Notes under the pieces: generated by a model | What the model saw: the letters and a program-made list of their open reading frames with translations, nothing else | What the model was told of the DNA's origin: nothing | Databases searched by the model: none | Position numbers and translations under genes: made by a program | In this document: positions 36,032 through 44,305 of the stretch, one piece after another | Numbering within the stretch: position 1 is the stretch's first letter | Layout of the letters: every line of letters begins with the position of its first letter | Source of the DNA: an uncultured bacterium | GTDB taxonomy: Bacteria > Myxococcota_A > Bradymonadia > UBA7976 > VGTA01 | Assembly (NCBI GenBank): GCA_943788935.1 | Contig: CALSSE010000020.1 | Span: 1 to 64,000, forward strand | Length of the DNA stretch: 64,000 nt | Direction: 5' to 3'

Positions 36032-36151
36032 GTGAAAAATGCAATCTTCTCACAGAGTAAATACGAGATTGAGCGAGAAGAAAGTGTTGAAGAAAGTATC
36101 ACCTATGTCTTCTCCGCATTATTGGTTTTAACCACCTGTCCTTGTAGGTAA
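36032..36151 (+). CDS. Possible 39-residue small protein
   Basis: A GTG-initiated frame with AGAGGA about 5 nt upstream, ending 8 nt before the next gene. It begins VKNAIFSQSKYEIEREESVEES and ends in a hydrophobic stretch plus TTCPCR. The Glu-rich middle and terminal Cys pair give it a non-random look, and it might be a leader or small peptide translated ahead of the 693-residue lipoprotein. A chance frame remains quite possible. Confidence 0.3.
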   Translation: MKNAIFSQSKYEIEREESVEESITYVFSALLVLTTCPCR

Positions 36152-36159
36152 ATATTGAT

Positions 36160-38241
36160 ATGAAATCTTCTGAACTTAGCCTCTTCACTGACTCACATTA
36201 CAGCCGAGCCAAGTACACTCCGCAACCGAGAACCTCTTTGTCATTTATCATGACGCTCTATCTAGTTTTGATGACAGCCTGTCAAGATGACATAAAATCA
36301 GAGCCCTCCCCCGAGCTTCCAACGATCGTAAAACCCACCTTTAAGCTCTCCGGAGAGCTCACCGCAGTCAAGCCTATGGAGGGAGTGATCTCAGTCGGAG
36401 GGTTCAACCTCATTTCGGAAGCGACCGAACAGCTCAAAACAGGGCTTACTAGCTTTCTCGCAGCACCGCTTGACTTGAGAGAGATCTGGCTTGATAGTTA
36501 TGTCCAAACAGACTTGATGTTCAGTCCAAAATTTGTGGAACAAGGTCGGCCACTCCGGATTATACAGATCGCCTTAAATGGCGAAGTGTATACAGTTCAT
36601 ATTATCGGTGTCACTGACATTAAAGCACTCCGTGAAACCCTAGGTTCACACCTAGAGACCCTAAAGAGCTCAGAGGGAACGATTTATATTCAGAATCGTT
36701 ATAAGGGAGATAAGAACCCGCTCCGATTTATCGAGATCGGCCAAGGCCTTATCGCCTCTACTGACCATGAGGACCTACTAAAAGGCGAATATCTAGAATA
36801 CTACAAGCGAGTAGGAACAAGTCGTGTCAATGGACTGTTCAACGTAATCTTCTACCCCAAACAAGCGATGACTCTTAAGGGGTTTAAACAGAGTCAAGAG
36901 GTCATCGGTCAACTTGATCTCAAAGGATCGGGGAAATCGGTCGCTCGACAGAGAAAGATGCTGCTCTCTCTTGCGAGTCTAGGTCAACAAATAGCCAAAG
37001 ATTCTATCCAAACAGTACTCAGCTTAAAACTTGATAAACCTAGAGTTAGCTTAGATCTAGATTGGACACTTAAACCACAGTCTACCTCTAAGATATTTGT
37101 TGATCAATTAGCTGGCGGAGAACATTCATTACTCAAATATACGTTGGGCGCTGCGGCCCTTGTGAGTCTCAAGCTCCCTCCGTTCCTGATCACCTCATTA
37201 GTTCAAGAATGGAATAAAGTCGCTCTCAGCTCAATCAGCGCTGAAGAAGTCGCTGCCATGGAAACAAAAAAAACACGACCTAATATTGAAGATCTAAAGA
37301 GTCCTAAGAACAAGAAGAAGAACAAGAACAAGAAGAAGAACAAGAACAAGAAGAACAAGAGGGCTCGGAAGCCTAAAGCGCTCTCTCCACCCATAGGGAA
37401 CTCAGAAGACCATATCGCGGAATATATACAGCTGATAAGTGACGCTTCTAATGTGCTAGATGGAGACATTCTACTTGGAGCGATACCAACCCTCATAAAC
37501 AACGCCGAGATAAAGAAGATCCCTCCCACTACCGATGAAGCCGCGGAGATACTCGATGACCTCTCTGCATTCATTCCTGCTAAAAGCGAGAAGAGGCTAG
37601 ATTGGATGGGGTTGTTCACTCATAAGGGAAAAGTAGACCTCTCTGATAGGCTAGACGCTGCGTTAAACATTTATCGTGATCCCCTCATTAAAAAAGCGAT
37701 GAGACGTCGAGGGCTATCCATCAAGATCAAACCTGATAAACCGTTTAAAATAGGAGATCAGTTAATTCAGAGTACTCATATCAAAACTAGAATGCCTCGA
37801 ACTCCCCCCTCCATTCGTCCACTGAGGCCACAACTCAAGGAGCTATATGATGGACATGTCTGGATCGCAGAGGCTTTTGGTGCGGTCGGCTTCGCCCGCT
37901 CATGGAGAGAGACCTTCACTCGTCTGACGAACACTTCTCCGGTCGCTCATTCAAGTGAGGGCTCGACAAATCTCCCGATCAACAGCGCATATGACGCAGG
38001 AGTCAAATCACCCACGATCTTTATCTACTTGGATCCCATCACCACGATCACCGCTCTCAAGAGAGGTAAGTCAGGGTCTATTCTCCTTCCCCTACAGATG
38101 ATGTTCAGTCCAATCCAACCCACTGAGGGGTTATCGGTCACGATGGGTAAAAGTAAAACAGGGGCACGCGCTCGCTTGACTATTCCTCATCGTTTATTAG
38201 AGAGCATCAAATCAGGCATGAGCGGTGTTCCTCTTGAGTAA
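36160..38241 (+). CDS. Large lipoprotein with Lys/Asn tract, unknown function
   Basis: The 693-residue product has a lipoprotein signal (LVLMTAC, Cys 41) behind a roughly 30-residue polar extension; an alternative start at 36250 would trim that. The N-terminal half (about 45-360) and C-terminal half (about 425-690) are mixed alpha/beta with no family I recognise. They are separated by a (KN)-rich tract (about 383-405) that would be very basic. The C-terminal half contains PDKPFKIGDQLIQSTHI and WIAEAFGAVGFARSW stretches. It is followed by another lipoprotein gene, 100 bp away, on the same strand. Confidence 0.75.
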   Translation: MKSSELSLFTDSHYSRAKYTPQPRTSLSFIMTLYLVLMTACQDDIKSEPSPELPTIVKPTFKLSGELTAVKPMEGVISVGGFNLISEATEQLKTGLTSFLAAPLDLREIWLDSYVQTDLMFSPKFVEQGRPLRIIQIALNGEVYTVHIIGVTDIKALRETLGSHLETLKSSEGTIYIQNRYKGDKNPLRFIEIGQGLIASTDHEDLLKGEYLEYYKRVGTSRVNGLFNVIFYPKQAMTLKGFKQSQEVIGQLDLKGSGKSVARQRKMLLSLASLGQQIAKDSIQTVLSLKLDKPRVSLDLDWTLKPQSTSKIFVDQLAGGEHSLLKYTLGAAALVSLKLPPFLITSLVQEWNKVALSSISAEEVAAMETKKTRPNIEDLKSPKNKKKNKNKKKNKNKKNKRARKPKALSPPIGNSEDHIAEYIQLISDASNVLDGDILLGAIPTLINNAEIKKIPPTTDEAAEILDDLSAFIPAKSEKRLDWMGLFTHKGKVDLSDRLDAALNIYRDPLIKKAMRRRGLSIKIKPDKPFKIGDQLIQSTHIKTRMPRTPPSIRPLRPQLKELYDGHVWIAEAFGAVGFARSWRETFTRLTNTSPVAHSSEGSTNLPINSAYDAGVKSPTIFIYLDPITTITALKRGKSGSILLPLQMMFSPIQPTEGLSVTMGKSKTGARARLTIPHRLLESIKSGMSGVPLE
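37305..37362 (+). repeat. Lys/Asn coding microsatellite
   Basis: Trinucleotide-like AAGAAG/AACAAG units encode KNKKKNKNKKKNKNKK in the middle of the large lipoprotein. It joins two domains and resembles the Ser/Lys tract in dacB. Confidence 0.9.
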
Positions 38242-38341
38242 TCGCTCACGAGACTTGCTTCTCTAACCGAACTCAGCTAATCAAAAGAGCTATAAATAGG
38301 GTATTCCCGTCCTCCCTAACAATGATCACGGATGAGTCATA

Positions 38342-40837
38342 ATGAAGATGTTCAACCACTCTGCGCTAAGCGAATTAACTGTTCAAAAGAGTTCGCTCCT
38401 CTCCCCATTGTCAATCCAGTTTATTGTGATGGCTATAAGTCTCTTCATCGTCTCAGGATGTGATGATGGAAGTATAAAGCCTTCTACTGAGATCGAAAGA
38501 GAACTCGATCAAATGGTTGATATGGAGCTCGATAGCGCCGTTGATATGATGGCAGAAGAGCTAGACCAAGAGATCGATATGTCCATAGATCTCTGTGAGA
38601 GTGATGGAGATTGTGATGACGGTCGATGCGATGAAGGCATATGCATCTCCGAGTGCGCTGCGCCTTCTGATTGCCCCGGTCGCTTCGATGACTGCCGAAA
38701 CGGTCGTTGCTATAATCGATGTTTTGGACCCGGCACCTGCTTCAGAGGTGGGGTTTGTCTTAATGGGATCTGTGTCGATGAACAATGTGACGAAGATAGC
38801 GACTGTGAAGAGGGCCGTCTCTGTCGCGGTCAGCTCTGTGTTTTACCAGCGCCTTGTGAGAGCGATGATGAATGTTCATCGAGGCAGCGTTGTTTAGACG
38901 GCAATTGTGAAGAGCTATCGGCTTGTGGTGGAGATGGCAACTGCGCTGATGACGAGATCTGTGTTCGTGGACGTTGCTCTCCCGTAGCTCAATGTGAGGC
39001 TCGGGGAGACTGCGCTGATGATGAGGATTGTATCGCTGGGCGATGTGTCCCTGGTCTCTGTAGAGGGGAAGTAGACTGCGATCTTGGACAGATTTGTGAA
39101 GCAGGTGAGTGTATAGATCCTCCCCCCATCATGGTTGATCGAGTAGTGATCCTCAATACCCCTAGGGCTCTACTCGTAGGTCAGAGTCTCGAGCTCAGAG
39201 CTGTAGCGCTAGACGCTACGGGACAAATCGTCTCATCGACCGGTTTTGAGTGGGCGGTTACTCCCTCATCAACCGGCTCGGTTGGTGTCATGAATCTCTT
39301 TACAGCAGGTCCTGAAGCAGGAGAGGCGAGTATCATCGCTCGCTGGACAGCGCCTGAGGGGGATATATTTGTAGACTCTTCCCCTCTCATATTGCCTATT
39401 ACCGCTCCCCTGCCCCCTGTAGAAGAGGGGTGGCGAGTGAGAGTTGGAGATGGCTCCACAGGGCTCCCTATCGCCGGAGCGGATGTCTATGTTGATGGCA
39501 TTACCTATACCACCGATGCAGACGGCATCGTGACCTTTGACAATCAGTCTGATCGTCTGACCTTCACCGTAATGTCGACCAATCACGATACAGTAAGCGT
39601 AGTAGGGATCAGCGAGCGCGCTCTCTACATCCCTTTGAAACCACTGAGTGACGACAGTCAGATCGCAGGTTTTACAGGCGAGCTAGATTTCTCTAACGTG
39701 AGAAATAATGGTCAAGTGGAATTGGGCCTAGCGGGAGCAGCCTTCTCTGATGGGCTATCACAGATCACCTTCTTTGATCTTTTAGGACAACTCTTCTTCA
39801 CAGAAGTAGAGATAGGGCCGGTTAACGCTACAATCCCACTCCCTGGAGGATTGATCGCTCAAGCGAATGTTCCCTTCTTAGGAGACTTCTCTATCAAAGA
39901 GAGTTATGCAGTGATCACAACCGCTGGCTTCCAGCTCGGCTGGTCCTTTGGTGGCAGAATAGCGATTCAAACAATCCTCGGTCTGCTCGAAGGTTCCAAT
40001 ATCTCGGTAGGTCGAGTCCTCGCCGTTCTCCTCCCCTTCTTTGATCAGTTTGAACATGGGATACAGGCAGTTCCTGAGTTAAGCGGTTTTCCGCCTGTCG
40101 CAGATGTAGATGATATAGATGACGATGGTGATCGACGCGAACTCATTCCCGATTATGAACGGTTCCCCCAAATCGATCTTAGTCCTGGCCAAGAGCAGTC
40201 TTTAAGACTCGCCGTCGAGCTTCCTCCAGTATTTGACACCGAGGGTGACCCAATCGCTCTAGTGATGGCTGGTGTAGAGATCGTTGATGTAGGGTTTGTC
40301 CCACTTGGCTTATCAGCGACTCAAGAGGGTGGGTTGATTCCGATGCGTATGGCCCCACCTTATCAAGGGTTACAAGCAGGTGATTATGTCGTCCTCGCTC
40401 TAAGTGCTCGTTTCAATAACCGTATCCCGCGAGATATCTCTGGCTTGATGCAACGCTTCAGCCGTTTACCCGAAGAGGTGAACCTGGCCGAGAGCTTTAT
40501 GACCCCTCCCGAGTTCTCAGAATGGGAACCCGCTTTCCGTAGGCTTACTCCTGAAATCCCCGCTGATGCCGATCTCCTTAGAGTCTCTTTCCGAGGGGGT
40601 GTTGGACGCTGGGTAATTTACTTTGGTAGCGAAGCACCAGATACTGTTCGCCTCCCTTTCCCTGTTGACCCCAATACGCCCGATCTCACAGTTGGCCTAG
40701 ATGTCAGATTTGACGCACTCGACCTCGAACCGGGAGTCAGTTTGAATGAATTGGTCGGTGAAGGAGGAATCGGTGATCTACTACAGCTTGATCAATTCAC
40801 CCAGCGGTTCAGCAGAAGAGTAGATAACGGACGGTAA
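38342..40837 (+). CDS. Cys-rich surface lipoprotein with Ig-like and CarboxypepD-like domains
   Basis: An 831-residue protein. Lipobox FIVSGC (Cys 40) is followed by an acidic Asp/Met/Glu spacer with DMELDSAVDMM-type repeats, then about seven short Cys modules (CxxxxDCxxGRxCxxGxC, residues about 82-260) resembling EGF/dickkopf-like repeats common in myxobacterial surface proteins. A BIG2/Ig-like domain (about 265-350) and a carboxypeptidase-regulatory-like fold (about 360-420; GLPIAGADVYVDG, TTDADGIVTF) follow, and a long beta-rich C-terminal half is unrecognised. It ends 5 bp before the MBOAT gene, so it probably belongs to the O-acylation operon and might be its target or a recognition module. 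Confidence 0.82.
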   Translation: MKMFNHSALSELTVQKSSLLSPLSIQFIVMAISLFIVSGCDDGSIKPSTEIERELDQMVDMELDSAVDMMAEELDQEIDMSIDLCESDGDCDDGRCDEGICISECAAPSDCPGRFDDCRNGRCYNRCFGPGTCFRGGVCLNGICVDEQCDEDSDCEEGRLCRGQLCVLPAPCESDDECSSRQRCLDGNCEELSACGGDGNCADDEICVRGRCSPVAQCEARGDCADDEDCIAGRCVPGLCRGEVDCDLGQICEAGECIDPPPIMVDRVVILNTPRALLVGQSLELRAVALDATGQIVSSTGFEWAVTPSSTGSVGVMNLFTAGPEAGEASIIARWTAPEGDIFVDSSPLILPITAPLPPVEEGWRVRVGDGSTGLPIAGADVYVDGITYTTDADGIVTFDNQSDRLTFTVMSTNHDTVSVVGISERALYIPLKPLSDDSQIAGFTGELDFSNVRNNGQVELGLAGAAFSDGLSQITFFDLLGQLFFTEVEIGPVNATIPLPGGLIAQANVPFLGDFSIKESYAVITTAGFQLGWSFGGRIAIQTILGLLEGSNISVGRVLAVLLPFFDQFEHGIQAVPELSGFPPVADVDDIDDDGDRRELIPDYERFPQIDLSPGQEQSLRLAVELPPVFDTEGDPIALVMAGVEIVDVGFVPLGLSATQEGGLIPMRMAPPYQGLQAGDYVVLALSARFNNRIPRDISGLMQRFSRLPEEVNLAESFMTPPEFSEWEPAFRRLTPEIPADADLLRVSFRGGVGRWVIYFGSEAPDTVRLPFPVDPNTPDLTVGLDVRFDALDLEPGVSLNELVGEGGIGDLLQLDQFTQRFSRRVDNGR

Positions 40838-40842
40838 GATTT

Positions 40843-42300
40843 TTGCTGTTTAACTCCTTCGAATATGTCGCCTTTTTCTTGGTGGTATATACGCTCTATT
40901 GGGCGTTTGCCCACCATGCAAAAATCGCCATGGGCTTACTCCTCGGAGCGAGTTTACTTTTTTATGCCTGTTGGAACCCATATTATCTCATCTTGATCAT
41001 CAATTCGTCCCTCGTTGATTTCATCACCGGAGGGATGATTGACCGAAGTGAAGATCCCCAGAGACGTAAACGTCTCATGCTCACTTCAGTGATCTATAAT
41101 TTAGGTGTATTAGGCATATTTAAGTACTTTAACTTCTTCATGCAGAGTTTCGATGATGTCGTCACTCAACTCGCGTGGTGGGATTACTTTATGCTCGGTG
41201 AGACTTATCTACCGGGAGGACGATTAGCAGCACTCTTGCCTGTAGGGATCAGCTTTTTTACATTTCAGTCGATGAGCTATACGATCGATATCTATAGACG
41301 TCAGTTAAGACCAGTCACCTCTTTCCCTCATTATTTACTCTTCGTCAGTTTCTTCCCCCAGCTCGTCGCGGGACCAATTGTCAGGGCTAGAGACCTCTTA
41401 CCTCAGCTATTAGAGCGACCATCAGTAAGTCGTGAGATGAGCGGTCGAGGGCTGTATTTGATCATTTTAGGTTTATTCAAGAAGATCGCGATCGCTGACT
41501 ATCTGGCGATCAATCTTGTTGATCGAGTCTTTACTACACCTGAAGGTTACAGTGGACTCGAGTGCCTCATCGGGACCTATGGCTATGCGCTCCAAATCTA
41601 CTGTGACTTTAGTGGCTATAGTGATGTCGCGATAGGATCTGCTCTCCTACTAGGCTTTAACTTTCCAGATAATTTTCGCACCCCTTATCAATCAAAGAAT
41701 CTACAAGAATTTTGGAGGAGATGGCATATCTCCCTCAGCTCATGGCTAAGAGACTACCTCTACATCTCTATGGGAGGTAATCGTTATGGGAATGTACGCA
41801 CTTACTTTAATCTCTCAATGACCATGATTTTAGGCGGTCTATGGCATGGAGCGGGGTGGAATTTTATTATTTGGGGAGTTCTACATGGTGGCGCGCTCGC
41901 TTTGCATCGAAGATTCCATGAGCGAGGCGCTCAGGCAGAGTGGTATCAAAATATAAAAGAGAGCACTACGTGGATGATTTTATCGTTGATCGCTACTTTT
42001 CACTATGTCTGCTTCGCTTGGATCTTCTTTAGAGCCGCCACTTTTGATGAGGCAACCCGAGTCATCTCCCAGATCATTACCGGAGGCGTCTCGATGATTA
42101 ACGTCAACGGTCAACTGTGGTCAATACTGCTTCTAGGATTTGTACTGCATAGCGTACCCCAGCAATACTTCGATAAAACGGTACGTGCTTTTTCATCGCT
42201 GCGACCTCTCGCTCAAGCGACGCTACTCTTCTTTAGTGCATTATTGATAAAGACCTTAGCCGTCTCAGAGGCTGTTCCCTTTATCTATTTTCAGTTTTAA
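40843..42300 (+). CDS. MBOAT-family O-acyltransferase (AlgI/DltB-like)
   Basis: A multi-pass inner-membrane protein (485 residues, about ten or more hydrophobic segments) that moves acyl groups across the membrane to acylate extracellular polymers. The AlgI signature is clear: MLFNSFEYVAFF start, PVGISFFTFQSMSYTIDIYR, FFPQLVAGPIVRARDLLPQL, YCDFSGYSDVAIG, and catalytic His in GGLWHGAGWNF (about 335). The start is TTG, 5 bp beyond the previous gene; this matches the usual MLFNS beginning of the family. The next gene is a membrane-anchored SGNH hydrolase, making the usual two-component pair (acyl transfer plus periplasmic transferase, as in AlgI/AlgX or PatA/PatB). Confidence 0.95.
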   Translation: MLFNSFEYVAFFLVVYTLYWAFAHHAKIAMGLLLGASLLFYACWNPYYLILIINSSLVDFITGGMIDRSEDPQRRKRLMLTSVIYNLGVLGIFKYFNFFMQSFDDVVTQLAWWDYFMLGETYLPGGRLAALLPVGISFFTFQSMSYTIDIYRRQLRPVTSFPHYLLFVSFFPQLVAGPIVRARDLLPQLLERPSVSREMSGRGLYLIILGLFKKIAIADYLAINLVDRVFTTPEGYSGLECLIGTYGYALQIYCDFSGYSDVAIGSALLLGFNFPDNFRTPYQSKNLQEFWRRWHISLSSWLRDYLYISMGGNRYGNVRTYFNLSMTMILGGLWHGAGWNFIIWGVLHGGALALHRRFHERGAQAEWYQNIKESTTWMILSLIATFHYVCFAWIFFRAATFDEATRVISQIITGGVSMINVNGQLWSILLLGFVLHSVPQQYFDKTVRAFSSLRPLAQATLLFFSALLIKTLAVSEAVPFIYFQF

Positions 42301-42364
42301 TATGGTAATGAGGGGGCTCTCTCTGTATCCTTGCAGACAGAATATAGGGGATTGAAAGCTAAAG

Positions 42365-44305
42365 ATGGAGCACCCAAGACCACAACCTGAAGCGAGTTAC
42401 ACTCTTATCTACTTGCTCTTGATGGCCACAGTATCTCAAGCGGTGGGTGAAGTCATTCGAGCTCCCGAGGCTGTGATCGAGTCAACAGAGTTAATGAATA
42501 AGGAGCAAATCGAGGTTGATCTATTCCGTTCAGTCCTCAACAAGACGAGTCGTTTCATGCGTTGGACTCCTGCAGAGGCGACTGCCTTTCTACCAAGGCT
42601 TTTCAGGACGAATGAGGCTCGAGAGCCAGAGTTGATCATTGAAGATATCAATGACGATCTCTTGATTAGCGATCTCTCCGCAGGGCGTGAAGATTATATT
42701 TTTGACAGTGATCCTCCTGCGAACTTGTTTATTGAAGACCAGGAGAAGATCGAAACTATAAAAGGTACTTCACTCCATAGCTCAAGTGGCCATAGAGAGA
42801 ATTCGAAGAGAGACTCTGATCATCTCTCTACACTCTCTACCTCAAAAGTAGATCAGCCTCCTAGAGTCCCAAAAGCTGATCACTTACCGAGTAAAGTTAA
42901 GTCTAAAACGAAGAGAGCGCTTGTTGAGCCGCGTCAAAACACATCTCCAAGCCTAGTGGCGACAGCCAAGACTGAGTCGATCACCAAGTCTAAGTCGATC
43001 ACCAAGGCTAAGCTGATCACAAAGACTAAAGCGATATCGCCCCCCAGCGACAAGTTCATCGCCTCAAAACCTAGTCGTCCATCGAGCGAGCTCCTCACCC
43101 TTATAAAACCTCCACACAAGAAACGTCGACAGAGACCCAAACGTCGTCGTAGCAAGAGCGGCGTGTTAATCTATGGGATTGAAGACGAGCAGCGCGCCCT
43201 AGACCCCTTCTATGCCAAACTCGCAGAGGTTAAGTCTAAGGGAAGAAAAGTACGGATCATGCACTATGGTGACTCTCTGATAGCGGGAGACTATGTTACT
43301 CGTACGACTCGAAGGCTTCTTCAAAAAACATTTGGAGACGCCGGACATGGCTACTTTCTCGCTGGAAAAGGATCTAGATGGTATGGGCGGCGATGGGTGA
43401 AGCTAAAGAGTAAAGGTAAATGGACGAAAAAACGATTTACTCGCTCAAAAATCGATCAAGGTGTATTTGGCTTAGGGGGGATGAGCTTCACGAGTAGTCT
43501 GAAGAACGCTACGCTCAGCGCTAAACCGACAGGGATCAAAATCGGTCAGAAAGTCGATCTTGTAGAGATACACTATCTCGCTCAACCCCACGGTGGATCA
43601 TTTGTCGTTGAGCTAGGAGAATTGCGACAAGAGATAAACACGCACGCGGAGACTCCTCGCGTGAAGAGGGCTGTGCTCAAACTAAAATCGAGCAGTAACG
43701 CGATGACCAAAGTGAAACTCGTCGGTGATGGTGACGTCACGCTCTACGGGGTTGTCTTCGAGCGTCGCCGAGGGGGAGTCGTCTATGATGCTCTCGGCTT
43801 AGAAGGCGCGAGAGCTAAACTTCTCCTTAAATTATTTGGCCCCATGTGGAGACATCAGATCCGACAACGTTCACCTGATTTAGTGATCTTACATTACGGG
43901 ACAAATGAGAGTCAAAACTCACGGATGAGTATCAAGAAGTACAAAATTGCTCTCAAGAGAATCGTGGGACAGTTTAAGACAGCTCTACCAAAGACCGCCT
44001 GTATGCTACTCAGTCCAATGGACCGTGGAGTTAAAGATTCAGAGACAGGCGATATTAAGAGTATGAGGCTTGTCGCTAAAATAGTGAGGGCCCAAAGAGA
44101 AGTGGCAGCAGATACCGGTTGTGCTTTTTGGAGTACTTATCACGCGATGGGTGGCAGAGGATCTATGGCGAAATGGTATAATGCTTCTCCAAAGTTAGCG
44201 GGAGGTGATCTCACTCACCCTACCGGGCGTGGAGCAAACCGTATTGGCGCTATGTTCTTTGCCTCTTTAATGGATGGGTATCAACTGTATAGGAGTGGTC
44301 AATGA
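42365..44305 (+). CDS. SGNH/GDSL-family hydrolase, partner of the MBOAT protein
   Basis: A 646-residue protein. After a hydrophobic N-terminus there is a 250-residue disordered Ser/Lys/Thr-rich linker (with TKSKSITKAKLITKTK repeats), then an SGNH domain: HYGDSLIAGDY (catalytic Ser 304), HYGTNES (block III) and the Asp-His pair D615-x-x-H618 in GGDLTHPTGRGA. All catalytic residues are present. Following an AlgI-type MBOAT, it very likely transfers (or removes) O-acyl groups on a cell-surface glycan in the periplasm. The polymer is unknown; there is no alginate, cellulose or LTA synthesis gene in the window. It overlaps the next gene by four bases. Confidence 0.88.
   Translation: MEHPRPQPEASYTLIYLLLMATVSQAVGEVIRAPEAVIESTELMNKEQIEVDLFRSVLNKTSRFMRWTPAEATAFLPRLFRTNEAREPELIIEDINDDLLISDLSAGREDYIFDSDPPANLFIEDQEKIETIKGTSLHSSSGHRENSKRDSDHLSTLSTSKVDQPPRVPKADHLPSKVKSKTKRALVEPRQNTSPSLVATAKTESITKSKSITKAKLITKTKAISPPSDKFIASKPSRPSSELLTLIKPPHKKRRQRPKRRRSKSGVLIYGIEDEQRALDPFYAKLAEVKSKGRKVRIMHYGDSLIAGDYVTRTTRRLLQKTFGDAGHGYFLAGKGSRWYGRRWVKLKSKGKWTKKRFTRSKIDQGVFGLGGMSFTSSLKNATLSAKPTGIKIGQKVDLVEIHYLAQPHGGSFVVELGELRQEINTHAETPRVKRAVLKLKSSSNAMTKVKLVGDGDVTLYGVVFERRRGGVVYDALGLEGARAKLLLKLFGPMWRHQIRQRSPDLVILHYGTNESQNSRMSIKKYKIALKRIVGQFKTALPKTACMLLSPMDRGVKDSETGDIKSMRLVAKIVRAQREVAADTGCAFWSTYHAMGGRGSMAKWYNASPKLAGGDLTHPTGRGANRIGAMFFASLMDGYQLYRSGQ

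Noticed and set aside
36032..36151. RiPP precursor (because of the CPCR end)
   Set aside because: No modification enzyme, protease-transporter or leader motif nearby; kept only as a possible small protein.
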